Assembly: GCF_023159225.1 (NCBI RefSeq)
Contig: NC_063173.1
Location: 6,640,352 to 6,704,351 of the forward strand
DNA: 64,000 bases
Reading direction: 5' to 3'
DNA from: Perognathus longimembris pacificus
Taxonomy: Eukaryota > Chordata > Mammalia > Rodentia > Heteromyidae
Shown: positions 31,316 to 43,865 of the stretch, one piece after another
Position numbering within the stretch: the stretch's first letter is position 1
Layout: each line of letters starts with the position of its first letter
Position numbers and translations under genes: made by a program
Notes under the pieces: model-generated
Database searches by the model: none
Seen by the model: the letters and a program-made list of their open reading frames with translations, nothing else
What the model was told of the DNA's origin: nothing

Positions 31316-34300
31316 TGACAGGAGTAAATCACTGGTCAGAGGTGTGGACTGAACACATAACTTCACAGCCTTGGCAGACTTTGGTCCCTTGCCCTACCAA
31401 GCATCAAACTTGAATAAACTAAAGCAAGCACAAAGTGTTATGACCCACAAGAGTCAAGAGGCTTCAGTGAAGGGACTAAAATGACAACGGAAATGACAGC
31501 TATGAATACCTTACTAAGTTGCTACACAACCTAGAACAAACTATTCCTGGGACTGTCTTCTCAATCCTACAGTGGGGAGTGCTGAAATGCGCAATTCCCA
31601 AGGTGACTTTCAATGCTCATCTTCTGTGATTCTCTCCAGCTACAAGGGGCTTGCCCAGAGTAATTAATGAGTGAGATAATTCTTGGTACTCAATTGAGTA
31701 CCATCCTAACGTAGAATGGTAGCCCTGTGATTGGAAATGTAAACAGTTACCCAAGGCTTTCCCTGTGGTGGATATTTGAAAACAGAGTCCCGTTGGAAAA
31801 AATGTTTAAAGTCTCATTATGGGCCAAGAAAAAGTGAGAGGGTAGAGAGTTATAGGCTGTGAAACAAAGAAAAATTTAGCTGTTCAGATTTACCAATGGC
31901 AGTTTCAGATTTCTAATGAAAAGGAACAGATAAAATATTTGAATAAGGATTTATGCTAGACTGACTTGAGAATCTAACAGGGATAGTAACTGTTATGTTT
32001 CATGAAAGATTACTGAGTTGGGGAAAAGGACTTTGCCTCCCGGAGATACTATTACACAAGGGTTTTTGAATACATCACAGGTATGTCATCTAGTCCAACC
32101 TGTCCGTGAAACACTTGATACAGGTCAGTACAAAGAAAGCTTGGGAAAAGTCTCCCTCTGTTCCAGGAAGACAGCTTAATGTCTCAGTGTCCTGCTTTTG
32201 CCCTAGAAAGTGATCCACTGGAGAGACTAATTAAATGTGCTATCTGAAGAGGTGGGAGATTGAACTAATTATACCAGGTTTTAAAAATGGGACGAAGAAT
32301 TTTATCTGAGTCCTTGGTTAGTCATTAAACTAAATGAACAGTTCAGTAATAAACCCAATAGAGTAAATCAACAATATGGAGTGCAGACTCCATCGAAAAG
32401 TTGGATTGCAAAGGTGTTGCGGAGCTCTGGAAGGGAGTAGTTGGGAGTTAATGTGCATTGTGGAAATGCACACACACTGTGCCGTGTCACCGGAACCGAG
32501 GTCGGATTCTAAGGCAACAGAAGCTTTGAATCCTGTAAGTGACACACAATGACCTCAGACCCCAACAACTTGGGGGTTGAGAAGATAACTTGGCCGAGGT
32601 CAGCCTTTTCATTAAGGTTTAGCTTTTCTCCTTGTAAAAGGGGTCAAGGTCTGATAGGACATTAACACCAAGCAAACCAATTCTGGACACATGATGAAGA
32701 ACTTGTTTTCTTGGTTGTTTGCATGTGGGCTGGGAAAGATTCTTCAGTACAGTGATTTTTAACTTCAAGTGAAATGCAGTTTTTATACAGATAATCAATC
32801 CTCCTAACAGGTAGTAGTGTGGCCATGATTTGTAAAGATGGCATATTGAGCATCTGAGTACCTGCTATGTGTTTACAGTATTCTATGTCTGGGGGGTGGG
32901 GGGATCCTAACAAATTGATACCAACAGTCTATGTTCAAGAAGCCTCTATTCAAGAGGTTTACAATATAGTTAATGAGACAAGAATAGAGAAATAAATGAC
33001 TTGAGAATAACATGAGGCCACATTCACTAATGCAATAATAATTGACCTATGGTGACAAGACATGACCTTAGAGAAAACATAGGAAAATGTTCGGCAAAGG
33101 ATTCTTGGAAGTAGTAGTATATCTGGGCACATTGGGGGAATCTGGGAAAGGAAAAATAATCATAAAGGGAAGTCAGTACAGTATGGGGAGACATGCAAAG
33201 GAAAGGCATGGTGAGAGAGCAGGACGAGACAGGAAACCGCAGAGGTATCTTCTAGAATTGAGGACTCAGTTAGTGATAATCAGTACAAAGATGTAGGCTT
33301 AGTGTATCAAAATTCTATTACGCTCTATTGCTTTTAGTATAATAATTTTTTCTTCAGGTTTTTTTTTTTTTTGCTTTATATTAGCAGAATCAATAGGCGA
33401 AACTTTTTGCCTACCACTAAAAACCCTGTCTTAGATTAGGTGCTTTTGCAAATGAAGGCTATTTTTTTTTTCAGTTATTATTTCATTTCTTTTTAGTGCA
33501 TGGGATTTTCCTTTGTATTTCAGAGTAAATCTTCTGCATCTAGAGTATTAATGGGTGACATTTAAGAATGCTGACTTTACAGCAGAATTATCCACTCCAT
33601 GTGTCACTGCTGGCCTCTGTGTTTTCAGTAATTCTCAATACTACTTCCCATTGTGTTGGCTTCGTAATATTTAATAATGTGGAGCTATTAGATCACTTCT
33701 CTATCTAGCAGGATCAAAGCTACATAGGGAATAAGCGGCCCTTCTCTAAGGCTGGCATTGTGGAATTAATCACGTGAAATACTGAGCAATCGATATTTAG
33801 CACAAAAACACCCGAGGGAATAAAATGACACTTGATATGGCCATTTCAGAAGGAAAAGGAAAAAGATTTCTTTGGATAGTGCAATTATGAAATGTGTTTC
33901 TTCATTTTGATGCTTTGAAATTGTGTACAGAACTTACTAATTTCTACCCCCAAAGGTTATATATAAGCAGTTTAGAGCAGCAGGAAGAATTAATACAATA
34001 GCAACAAATAAAGCACAAAAGCAAAAATGGCGATCATATTTTGCATTTCTATAATGTCGTTCACGGGGCGCTGACGGCGGATGAAGATGATTCTATACCA
34101 CAGCTATAGAGCAGGGTGGGGAGTGAAAAGAAAGACTCAAATGGTCATTATTGTGATATGTGAATTTTCCTTTCCCACGGGAGAGACGTGAAAAGTTGTT
34201 AATGAGTTTTCATAGAACCAAAAGTCAACATTAAAGTGACATCATTGTTAATGAGTTGTATGTATTAAAATGACTAAATTTATGAGTGTGTCATTATATT

Positions 34301-34548
34301 GGAGATCTGTCTTATTCAAGGATCTAGTGTATGTGATCCATAAGCTGCAAAGCCTAGAGTGGACTCCGGGCAGGGAGGCGGAGGCAGATCAACAGTCCAT
34401 ACTTCTGGCTCTCCAACAGTAACTCTCAAAGAGATACAGAGAAAGGAACATCGAGCTGGACAGCACAGAAAAAGAGCGAGTTGATTTCAGAAGTGACAGA
34501 GCTCTGCCCAAGAGCACACAGTGAACCAGACCATCTATGTATATATAT
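31316..34548. other. Long repeat-poor unique stretch
   Basis: About 3.2 kb without a repeat I can name, apart from T runs at 33357-33372 and 33463-33470. Open frames are 60-83 codons and overlap on both strands. The part at 33540-34330 is AT-rich, complex and CpG-poor apart from a small CpG cluster ('gttcacggggcgctgacggc', about 34060-34080). It could be regulatory, but I have no positive evidence. Confidence 0.4.
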
Positions 34549-34740
34549 TGCCAGTCCTGGGGCTTGGACTCAGGGCCTGCGCACTGTCCCTGGCTTCTTT
34601 TTGCTCAAGGCTAGCACTCTGCCACTTGAGCCACAGTGCCATTTCTGTCCATTTTCTATATATGTGGTGCTAGGGAATTGAACCCAGGGCTTCATGTTTA
34701 CGAGGCAAGCACTCTTGCCACTAGGCCATATTCCCAGCCC
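34549..34740 (-). mobile_element. IDL-Geo SINE
   Basis: Geo complement ('ctctgccacttgagccacag') then ID-like complement ('ggcaagcactcttgccacta'). The A tail is replaced by TATATAT (34538-34548), seen on the plus strand. Confidence 0.93.
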
Positions 34741-34747
34741 TATGAAT

Positions 34748-34948
34748 TCATTTATTTATTTGTAGTACTTGGCTTTGCACTTGTCAGGTAATTATCTACC
34801 GCTAGAGCCATACCTTTTAGCCCTTTTATTTTTCTTTTGTTTTGAAATAGAATTGTGATTATTTTGCACAGGTTTTCATTAAGCATGATTCTCTACCTCT
34901 GCCTCCTGAATTTTCTGGATTAACAGGTATGTACCACCAATCATGAAC
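34748..34948 (-). mobile_element. B1-dID-type dimeric SINE, diverged
   Basis: An ID-like complement ('caggtaattatctaccgcta') precedes a B1-like complement ('gcctcctgaattttctggat'). It abuts the IDL-Geo; an older SINE was probably there first. Confidence 0.55.
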
Positions 34949-34959
34949 GAAAGTACATC

Positions 34960-35445
34960 ATTCAGTGTGTTTTTAACATTTTAGCAGAGTTGTTTGATGA
35001 GGGTTACAGTTTGATTTTAAAATATTTTCAATTTCCCCCAAAGAAATCCCATACCAGTTTTCAGTAGTTTCTAATTCTCACAATCTCTCTCTTGAGTCTT
35101 AGGCAATAACTAATTTACTTTCTGACTCTATAGACTTCCCTGCTATGGAGACTAATGTTGGTATTGATATATAGTTTTTCTTTTTTGTGATTGCCTCATC
35201 CTTTCTTCAGTAAGGATCACTACTGAAATACTTTTTCTGGCTAAATAATATTCCATTGAATGGATATGCCTACAACATACTCTTTAGTACTATTTAACAG
35301 TTATTTCACTTGGGTTATTTCACTTTTTGGCCATTATGAATAATTCTGTTTAGGAACATTTGTACTTAAGTTTTATATAGACATATGTTTTCATTCTCTC
35401 TTATATCAAGATTTGCTAAGTCTGAATGGCATATTCTTAAAGTTA
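34960..35445 (-). mobile_element. L1M-class LINE fragment
   Basis: The plus strand is the complement of old L1 ORF2/3' UTR: 'ctggctaaataatattccat', 'gggttatttcactttttggc' and 'tgaataattctgtttaggaa' occur in the expected order. Highly diverged. Confidence 0.7.
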
Positions 35446-35483
35446 TTTCCTAATAACAAAACTCCAATATCCTGTATAACTTT

Positions 35484-35576
35484 ATTTTTTGTGTTTATGT
35501 GGTACCAAGGAATTGAACTCAGGGCCTCATGCATGCTAGGCAAGCACTCTACCACTAAGTCACATTCCTTGCCCCA
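35484..35576 (-). mobile_element. ID element
   Basis: 'gtggtaccaaggaattgaac' and 'tgctaggcaagcactctacc' are the complement of an ID SINE; T-rich tail complement at 35484-35493. Confidence 0.85.
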
Positions 35577-36744
35577 AACTTAATATTCTTATTTTGAACA
35601 ATTAAATGAAACCACAAGTATATAAGTTAAAGGTAAGTCATTACTCTTTCTCTGAGATAAAGTCCCTCTTTCCCTCTGGGGTTGGTCTACAATATACAAT
35701 CTTTCCATATTCTGAAGGACTATGTTTAAATACATAGCCCTGTGTGTGAGCAAAATTCACCTAAAATCTCTGACCCAATTCCTATATGTGCCAAACACAG
35801 ATGGGTGTGATTGGTGTGTCTGAAAAGATTTTGCTAGATTTCTTTTTCTTGAATATTTTAGGGTTTGTCAGAATCTTTTCTAATCCGTTCTGGCCATGTA
35901 TTTCATGTTTTAATGAAAATTAAGGTTCTAAAATGACATTGTGAGCTTTGAATTGATGTGTAACAAGAGTCCCTCCCCCCTCTTTCTTTTTTTTCCATTT
36001 ATAATTGGTAAAGCGAACATTAGAGAAAGGGAATGGCAATTATCTTCACCTTGCTGAGTCCTGCTCTTTACTTAGCATGCAAAGCAAACTTCCAGAGCGA
36101 CTGGTGCTGAAAATAAAGTCCTTTTGCACATCTCGATTGGTTCCCTTTTAATCTTCTGAGTTTGTTGAATTGATTTTTTTTTTATATTACCCTTTACAGG
36201 GTCAATCAGCTTTGCTAAGAAGTTTGCTTGCTCTGTACTTTGATTGTACCTTTCAAAGTCTAAAGGCATCCATCCGCACGTGGCTCGATTTCGCCAGGGT
36301 ACATGGTCCTGTTTCATTATTGAGTTCACATGAAACAGGCTTTGAGGAAACGTGAACACCACTTTTGCACAATAGGCGAGTTGATGAAAATGGGTTTCTG
36401 TGGCCTAACTCAAATCAGAACTCCCAGAGGACACTGTATATCATACCTTTCCCCAAAAGAACATGAGTGAAATACGACCTCACTTAAAGGATTTCTGTCT
36501 CATCTACCAGCTCTTCTAAGTATTGTCTACAGTACCCGGAGAAGGAACACCACCAAAATTTAAGCTCTTCCTTTGATTTCTGAGGCTGTCTCACAACACC
36601 CATTGTGAGTCAATATTCTATTGATTGTCCATGTGTGATGTAGATAAAACAGAACATGGTGCTCATCCATAAAGAAAGGACAGAGAAATACGCTGTTTTT
36701 CCTTCATACCAGAGGAAACCTAAAAATTGATTTGAGCAATTTTC
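35577..36744. other. Unique sequence, no gene supported
   Basis: Opposed frames of 96 and 61 codons at 36072-36362 overlap. No domain was recognised. Confidence 0.4.
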
Positions 36745-36824
36745 TATATTTATCTAGTTGTTTGAATTAAAACATAGTAACTGTATGAGTAGAAAAAATG
36801 TGGTACACCCACAAGGGTGCACAT

Positions 36825-36875
<51 letters not shown>

Positions 36876-36935
36876 TACCAGCAGCCATGGAAAGGATGAA
36901 CTCTGTCATTTGGACTGTTTTAGAAGCCCACTACT
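36745..36935 (+). mobile_element. Old L1 ORF2 fragment carrying a (CA)n tract
   Basis: 'gaaaaaatgtggtacaccca' and, past the repeat, 'agcagccatggaaaggatga' match adjoining positions of L1 ORF2 ('...tacacaatgg... cagccat...'). A CA expansion separates them. Confidence 0.5.
36829..36870 (+). repeat. (CA)n microsatellite
   Basis: About 42 bases of alternating C/A, apparently grown from the 'tacaca' of an L1 ORF2 remnant. Confidence 0.97.
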
Positions 36936-39129
36936 CCAATGGCCATTGTGGAATAGAAGATTATGAGGTATTAGAATCACTTGCAGATACTGTAGGTCAT
37001 TAACTTTGATCTTAGCAAGAAAGAAAACAGTCTAAAGATTACAAGAGGGAGATGTGGGGTTAGAAAGCGTGACTGTAGGGCATATGTGATTTTCTACTTG
37101 TTGAGCTAGGGGAAGGGAGAGGACTCTCAACACACCGTGAGTGATCTCAGTGTTGGAGAACTGAGGTCCTATCAGCCTCATGCAATCAGGGGAGCAGTCA
37201 GGAATGACCGCTCGCGCTGCAGGGCTGTGACTGATAGGAAGTCTTTGTGCAGAGGTTTATTGGAGCCCCGGTGTTAGCAGGTACCTGAGACCTCCCTGGG
37301 CAAGGCTCTCCTCCATACCTCCCTAGGTCTCTGGCATTACCCCCAGTTCTCCTATGATATATATATTTTTAACCTTCATATTTTTAAAGGTAGATCATAT
37401 TCTGCATGCTACTGATTCTCAACAAAGAACTTCTATGTCTGTCTTTTCTAATTCCCTTCTGAGAAGAGTCTGGATTAGAGGCTGCTTTTATGGTCACAGA
37501 AGTCCCACAGGAAAGGAAGCAATATTAAAATGAGGGCAGTAGAGCTGGCTGGGCCAGGCTGGAAAACAGAGTTGAAATGCAAAACCATTCCAGTTCTTGA
37601 CTGGAAGAAGTCTCTACTGATGGAACATTCTACGCAACACCCCATGGGGGAAGAAGTGGGGTTCTCCATGATGTAACATAAGACTCCTGACTATGAAGTA
37701 GCTGTCCAAGGTAGGGAAAAATATTGGTCAAAAAAGTAAAAGGGATAGAAAGCTTCTCACTTCACCTCTGTCAGATAATGCTCAGCTTCTGGAAGTTTAG
37801 CTTCGCAATGGAGCTCCAACATAGACAACAGTGGAAAGAAGGATGTATTGTTCCAAAATAACCTCACCTACGGAGTTAGTGCTAACGTGAGAATAGTAAG
37901 TCAGCCGATAGGAGTGAGGTGAGCCTTAGGAGGCAACAATGGGAAAACAGTTGTACTGTGGAAATTTAGAAATGCTTATCCAGGAGAGCATATAAGTTAC
38001 AAAGGAACTCTCAAAGAAGAAAGCAGAGACTTAGTGTTTCAGCCACTATCATGGTGGAATCTGGTCAGAATCTTTGCTTTTTTTTCATATCCCTTTTCAT
38101 ATGCCCAGTGTAGCTTAGGACCTATTGGCAATACAGATCCTTCTGGTAGCAAGGATAGCAACAATTGAGCAATTAGAGTAAGGAGTCTAGAAGCAAAACA
38201 GGCTACCACTTGACCGTTAGAGTTTACAGGAAGAATCCTGAATGCCTGCCACTCAAGGAATACAAATGCATAGCTTCAGGAGAAACCAAGTTGAATACAA
38301 AGTACAAAGGGGTAAAAGCAAATTAAAATTCACATATATTTGAAATAAATATGGAATCCATGATAAATTTTCCAATTTTCTTCTTTTCTTTTAACATTAT
38401 AAGTAACTGTTGGCCATAGGCACTAAAGAAATCAGGTAGGCCCAACAATTGCAAACCTGCTGAGCACAGATTCAGCCAGATGTAGATGATCTATTCTATG
38501 AAGTATCAATATGCATTTGGTCCATATTTGTGTTCTAACAGTTTCTTCACTTGGAAAATGTAAAAACCAAATCTTTTGATCCAACATTGCGGCTCCGCCG
38601 CCTCTGAATTCACATTAAACTCAAGTTATTTTTAACCCATGTGGTTGACCAATGAGTGTTCTCAATTATACCAGAAACACAAGAAAGGAAGCAGGAGAGA
38701 TGGGAAAAAAAAAACCCAAAGAGAAATAAAATACTCATCTCTGACTCCCACAGTTGGATTCCTCATCCATTTTGTTAAGCAGAGTGTTCATATGGTATTC
38801 CTCATTTGTGGTAGCTAGAATGTACCTATAAATCTACAAGTAAACATAACGGATGTGAAAAAGTACACTCGGGCACGATATAGGTCTCCAGGCATTCATA
38901 CATAGTGAGACCAAAGGAAGCTATTCTTAGGAGAGGAATGCAAAGGTGCAATACCTAGGTATATCTGATCATATAAAATAATATTTTTCAAAATGAACTC
39001 CAGGAAATGGAAACAAGTGATTTTTCTTTGTTGCTGTTTTTTTTTTTGTTTGCTTTTTCTTTGTCCTTTTTTTGCATATCTGTCTTTGGGAGGGTAAGGA
39101 AGGCACAGAAATGGTGGGACGAAGGGGGA
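36936..39129. other. Long unique stretch, no feature recognised
   Basis: About 2.2 kb with no nameable repeat or coding signal. A short CG-rich patch 'gcggctccgccgcctctg' at about 38589-38606 stands out in AT-rich surroundings. Confidence 0.4.
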
Positions 39130-39310
39130 AGAAAAGGTCTTCACTATGTGGAAAATGAACTAAGCAACTTATGGGTGGAAATGAAGGGAAAAACTGGGAG
39201 AGAGAAAGGGAAGGGGGTGACATTGTTCAAAAAGAAATGTGCTCTTTATCTGCCTCATGTAACTGCAACCCCCTGTACATCACTTTTATAATAATAATTC
39301 TTGAAAAAGG
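39130..39310 (+). mobile_element. L1 3' UTR end
   Basis: 'gaactaagcaacttatgggt', a purine tract ('gagagaaagggaagggggtg') and 'gtaactgcaaccccctgtac', then 'ataataataattctt', match the L1 terminus with substitutions. Confidence 0.75.
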
Positions 39311-39904
39311 AATAGAACATTAAAAACAACAACAACCAAGACTACTTAATTGGGGAGTGAGGGATGTAGGGCTTTGAGTCTGAATGCTTTTTACCAGGCC
39401 ACCAGCCCTGGCATGAGCAGACATTCCCTCCTTATCCTTCAGTGTATTCACTTTCTCTGGAATGGAGTGATCGTTAGGTTTGTATTCAGTCTGGTACACA
39501 CATCCCTGCTGACTTTGAAAACCCTGTTCAAGCGATCCTTTAAACTTCCCAGAAGCTTACGGTCTACCACCCTGAACTGAAGGACTAAAGTGGGAGATTC
39601 ACCTTCTCTGCTCTAAGCACTGAGTTTTGATCTCTTCATTAAAATTTAACAAATCCTAGAGTCTAGAATATTTGACCGTCCTAAGCACAGGGCAGTGCTT
39701 ACATCCCTCCCTACTACAACCGACAGGCTTAACATTTCTCTCTCCAAAGTTTGCTGGACTCCTTAGCACACTATTAATAGAAACACCCTTTCCTCCCATC
39801 CCTTTAACAGAAATCCATCCTTATCTCTGAGATATCTATGGGAGGAGGTGTTATAACACATGGCTTAATGTATACAACATATAATGATAACTAAAGTTTG
39901 TGAA
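39311..39904. other. Unique sequence, no feature recognised
   Basis: No repeat or coding feature was assigned with confidence. Confidence 0.4.
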
Positions 39905-40090
39905 ATGTTTTATACTTATAAAGTAGTTTTCTTTTAGATATAGTTTCATTAAATCATCACGCTGGACCCTAAGAGATCAAAATGCTAATCCTTTCTGCTT
40001 TACAGATGAGAAGAAGCTCTTAAGTTTACATAGCTAGAAAGTTGGGTAAGCAGAAATCCAGATATAATACTGACTCTAGAGACTTGGTTC
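39905..40090 (-). mobile_element. MIR SINE
   Basis: 'ttcattaaatcatcacgctg', 'ctgctttacagatgagaaga' and 'cagaaatccagata' follow the complement of MIR in order. An ancient tRNA-derived mammalian SINE. Confidence 0.65.
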
Positions 40091-40098
40091 TTGCCCAG

Positions 40099-40214
40099 CT
40101 GTGTGTGTTTGTGTGTGTGTGTGTGTGCGTCCATCCATCCATTCATTCCTCCGTCCATCCATCCATTCATCCATCCATCCATCCATCCATCCATCCATCC
40201 ATCCATCCATCCAT
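40099..40214 (+). repeat. (TG)n plus (CATC)n compound tandem repeat
   Basis: TG repeat (40100-40127) followed by CATC repeat with CATT and CGTC variants, pure from about 40170 to 40214. Reading frames through it give Ser-Ile-His-Pro or Met-Asp-Gly-Trp repeats, which are not real proteins. Confidence 0.95.
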
Positions 40215-40267
40215 CATATACTTATTACAAAAACATTCATACAATACTTACTGCTCACATTTAAAAG

Positions 40268-40475
40268 CACAGATTCTGGAGTCAGCTTACTTGGGTTCAA
40301 ATCCTACCTAAATGACTGGTTCCTTAACAACCCACATCTTGGGTTTTTCTTTTTCTCTTTTTTTAACCTATGAAATGGGCATAATAACAACACATTACCT
40401 TCCTGAGGTATTTTGGAGATTTATGAGCTGATTTGTGTAAAGTGCTGCTTGGTAGATAATAAGATTGCAATTTTG
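40268..40475 (+). mobile_element. MIR SINE
   Basis: 'ctggagtcagcttacttggg' and 'ttcaaatcctacc' form the MIR 5' part. 'aacctatgaaatgggcataa' and 'gtgtaaagtgctgcttggta' form the 3' part. Confidence 0.8.
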
Positions 40476-40616
40476 CTAGAGATTGTTATCATTATCCTTG
40501 TAGTTCAAGTATCATCGTTGCTACCATTCAATTTATATTTGCATAGGGAATAGAGTTATGACTAAAATAAAATCCAGCTTTAATGGAATTAATATGTCTA
40601 AATCCTGATGGCCTTA

Positions 40617-40759
40617 TTTTCTTTCTTTCCCTTCCCCACTCCCTCCCTTCCTCTCTCCCTTGCTCCTTTGCTCCCTCCCTCCCTCCTTCCTTCTTTCCTC
40701 TCCTTTCTTTCTCTCACTGTTTTCCTTTCTCTCTCCTTCTCTCTCTCCTTTTCTCTTTC
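40617..40759 (+). repeat. Polypyrimidine CT/CCTT tract in a SINE tail
   Basis: About 140 bases nearly all C/T, with CCCTCC, CTTTCC and CTCTCT units. It adjoins the tail end of the following minus-strand SINE and so is an A/G-rich tail in SINE sense. Confidence 0.9.
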
Positions 40760-40948
40760 TGGGTCCTGGGGCTTGAACTTAGGGCCTGAGCACTGTCTCT
40801 GAACATGCTTGCTTGAGTAGTGATCTACCACTTGAGCCACAACTCCACTTCTGAGTTGTTGGAAATTCATTGGCGTCTCACGGATGTTCCTGGCTTTGAA
40901 CCACCATCCTCAGATCTCAACCTCCACAGCGTGAGCCACCAGCTCCCA
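40760..40948 (-). mobile_element. B1-Geo dimeric SINE
   Basis: Geo complement ('gatctaccacttgagccaca') and 7SL-like head with a deletion before 'cagcgtgagccaccagctcc'. Confidence 0.85.
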
Positions 40949-41469
40949 GGCGATGGCCTCATTTTCAGTGAGCTTATTCACTGTTTTAATTTCTAAGCCA
41001 GGTATCACTTTTTTTTCTCTTAAGTTGGCATAATCACACCTTATATCTATTGTAACAATGAAACAAATTAGTACATGTAAAAGTTTTGACATGGTCTCCA
41101 CCACATAAAACCACTCAACTTGTATTAGCCCTTTTAATTAATATGTATATCAGAAGAATGTGGTTTGATGTTTCAGTTCTTTCTGAGTCCTACAATTTGT
41201 TGCTATAGTGATTTTTCGCATGGAGTTTTCTTATAGCTACTTTTCCTTCCTAGAAGCCTGCTTTTGAAATTGTGCATGTTCTCTGATCTCTTACTGCCAC
41301 CTGATAATATGCTGGTTGCTAAAATAAATATGAAATCATTCTAAAACAGGGAAAAATGCCAAATCACAAAACTAAGGGAAAATATTCAGAGCCTCTCAAA
41401 TAGATGCAACCTCCTTTTAGGAAAAAAAAAAATCGGTAAATCAATTAAGTTTAGCCTGTTTCATTATTT
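40949..41469. other. Unique sequence, no feature recognised
   Basis: AT-rich, no repeat named. Confidence 0.4.
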
Positions 41470-41572
41470 AACCATCAAAGAGCAGGGATTTCGGAATACG
41501 ACCGATCTGAGTTTTTCTCAGCTTTGTCATATGACAACGCTTGACTCAGACTGAGCTTTCCATTCCTACCAT
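41470..41572 (+). mobile_element. MIR SINE fragment
   Basis: 'aagagcagggatttcggaat' and 'gatctgagtttttctcagct' resemble the MIR 5' half. Diverged. Confidence 0.4.
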
Positions 41573-42037
41573 GCCTGACAGGGTTGGACTTATGGGGGGC
41601 GGGGACCAGTGTTTACAGCAGGATTAATTTGTCTTTATATTACAAAGTTGTAAGTGTGCTTTTAAAACAATTCTGAATTCTTAGTGACAGAACACTTGTC
41701 CCAACTAACAAAGAAATGAGTGCGGGACAAGCAACTTAAAAAAGAAATATAGGTAGAGAATGCGTTCGTTTGAAAGTAAATGTGTTTGTTTCACCACGAG
41801 TCTGTACAGACATCACATTGCAGAGAGAAGAGGCCATGAAAACGCAAAGGGGCAGGGACAGCTTCGGTAACTTGGTAGGAGTCAGTGAATCTTATTCTCC
41901 TTAATCCAAATGGAGTTTAGCGATCACATGACTTCAAGCCGGCGAGGAAGGCCATGGAAAGAGAGCTGGGCCGAGGCACGTGCCATAGGAATCTTGCCCA
42001 AGGACTTGTTCATGTGGTTCTAACTGAAAGCAAAATC
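41573..42037. other. Unique sequence, no feature recognised
   Basis: A G-rich patch 'tggggggcggggacc' at about 41594-41608; otherwise nothing named. Confidence 0.4.
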
Positions 42038-42238
42038 AAGCCGGGTTCAGGAGGCTCACACCCATAACCTTGGCTATTCAGGAGGCTAAAACAAGAGGAG
42101 TATAGTTCAAGATCGGCCGAGGGAGAAAATTTCGCTAGACTCCATCTCCCAAACAGCCAGCCAGCTGGAGGCCTGGCTCATGGGGTACTGCACCAGCATG
42201 AGGCCCTAGATTCCTAGTGCCATCACAAGAACAAAGGT
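42038..42238 (+). mobile_element. B1-dID-type dimeric SINE
   Basis: B1-like left half ('ggctattcaggaggctaaaa', 'gttcaagatcggccgaggga') and an ID-like right half ('ggaggcctggctcatggggt', 'gaggccctagattcctag'). The right half is ID-like and not Geo. Confidence 0.65.
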
Positions 42239-42924
42239 GAAAATAAGAATTCTTTAATATTATATTCATTTTAAGGGCATCAGAAGGTCAGTGGCTTGGT
42301 AAGCATCGTCCTTCTCTATGGTGGTATTTCTCAAATTAAGCACAATGAACAAGGCTCAGATTTCCTCTCAGGATCTACAGCTGGCATGTGCAGAGTCAGG
42401 GAGATTAAGGCTCCAGGAGACCCTATGCTTAGGTATTTGGGGGTATTTTGTTGCCCCAAAATACCTCCATTTGCTATCTCCAAACTCAGACTTTGCATAA
42501 TTTATGTGATTATTAGAAACAATAAGTACATATTAAAATGGGTAACTATTCTATGCCCCATAGCATTGTTGTTATTTTGCTCACCTTCTGAAGAAGGTAT
42601 ATTCTGGATAGGAGTAGCCTACATGAGTGAATTAAAAAAGAGATTATCATATACAAATGCAAATTCACACAGAGGTTTAGAAACATGTCACCTATTACAG
42701 GGAGCCTATAAATGTAATAATCAAAGAGAAAATGTATAACTTTGCCTATGGTGACAGCAAGGATGGGTGGTTGGAATGATGGATAGGTGTAGCACCACCT
42801 TAGAGCCTCAAGGGACAAACAGTTCTCACCTGATTTGTTACGATAATAAAAATCAGTATATGGGAGCTCAAGGGCTTAATCCTATGGAAATAATAATGCC
42901 TACGGTAAACAGTGGCTGAAAATT
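42239..42924. other. Unique sequence with an unassigned 147-codon frame
   Basis: The frame 42296-42739 (+) is open for 147 codons. Its conceptual product (starting MVSIVLLYGG) has no domain I know and overlaps a minus-strand frame. Probably chance. Confidence 0.3.
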
Positions 42925-43065
42925 GCTTTGCTTTATTTCCCTCCATCTTCACAACCACCCTTTGAGGGCATTAGCATAGATAGGACTCATTTCCTGATCT
43001 TCTGATGAGCAAATGATTTCATTTCCTCAAAGAGATACCTCAGCTCGCATGAGTGGGATTAGTAT
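42925..43065 (-). mobile_element. MIR-like SINE fragment
   Basis: 'cttcacaaccaccctttgag' and 'cctgatcttctgatgagcaa' with 'gagtgggattag' follow the complement of MIR. Confidence 0.5.
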
Positions 43066-43141
43066 GGCCAAGTAGTTTGGGCAAAATCTCTGTCTTCTCT
43101 AAAACATTCTGTTGCCAACCCTTCAAGTAAGGGACCTAGTG

Positions 43142-43279
43142 CATTTTGTCTTTTTTAAAAGTACTTTTTATTATGTTTTCTATTTTTCTAAAAGTTTTAA
43201 TTAGCACGTTAATTGTACATGATAATAGGTTTCAGTGGGACATTTTATACCTGCATATACTCTTTCATTGCCCTCTAAG

Positions 43280-43281
<2 letters not shown>
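43142..43281 (-). mobile_element. L1 3'-end-like fragment
   Basis: 'actttttattatgttttcta' and 'attgtacatgataataggtt' with 'cagtgggacattttatac' resemble the complement of an older L1 3' terminus. Confidence 0.4.

Positions 43282-43318
<37 letters not shown>
43282..43318 (+). repeat. (TG)n microsatellite
   Basis: About 36 bases of GT/TG repeat at the end of the L1-like piece. Confidence 0.97.
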
Positions 43319-43319
<1 letters not shown>

Positions 43320-43424
43320 CTATTTATATACAAGAGTGCTAACTCACTCAAGAGACAGCACTGTGATTAACACTCTTGTAAATCTCACAAGCCAGAAACT
43401 CTCTTGTACAGTCAGTCACCAAGG

Positions 43425-43865
43425 GCGATTCCATCCATATGTGGAAATGTATTTGTGTCTACCTCCACAGTCTCGGTGGGTTCAGTTCCTCTCAGCATTT
43501 CAACTCTACTCTGTGATACATTTAGTCACTACTTTCCTTGTCTTCAGACTCTTCCCACACAGCTGACACAGCGATCTTTCCAGAAACACAAATCAGATAG
43601 TGTCTTTGTTCAACTTGAAACCTCTTCCACAGCTCCCAACTGCTTAGAGGATCAAGGCCCAAACTCTCAGCCCAGCAATACGTTCATCTGAGACCTGCAG
43701 GGCCTCTATCTCCACCCTCATCCCTCACCCTTGGCCTCACAGAACGACTACCCAGAATGCACCTTGCTTGTACACACACCATCAGGCTTATTTCTTTTAT
43801 TTGGAACCAATTTCTTCCCTAATCTGACTGACAACATCAGTGTCTCCTGCTGACTTCAGGAAAAA
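43425..43865 (+). mobile_element. L2 LINE fragment
   Basis: 'gcgatctttccagaaacaca' and 'aaatcagatagtgtctttgt' followed by 'cctcttccacagctcccaac' and 'cagggcctctatctccaccc' follow L2 order near the end of its ORF. Small frames here are relics. Confidence 0.75.

Noticed and set aside
40000..40373. Frames with repeated Ser-Ile-His-Pro and Met-Asp-Gly-Trp
   Set aside because: They are translations of the (TG)n/(CATC)n tandem repeat on both strands.
42296..42739. A 147-codon forward frame
   Set aside because: No recognisable domain, overlapping opposed frame, AT-rich context; length alone is not enough.
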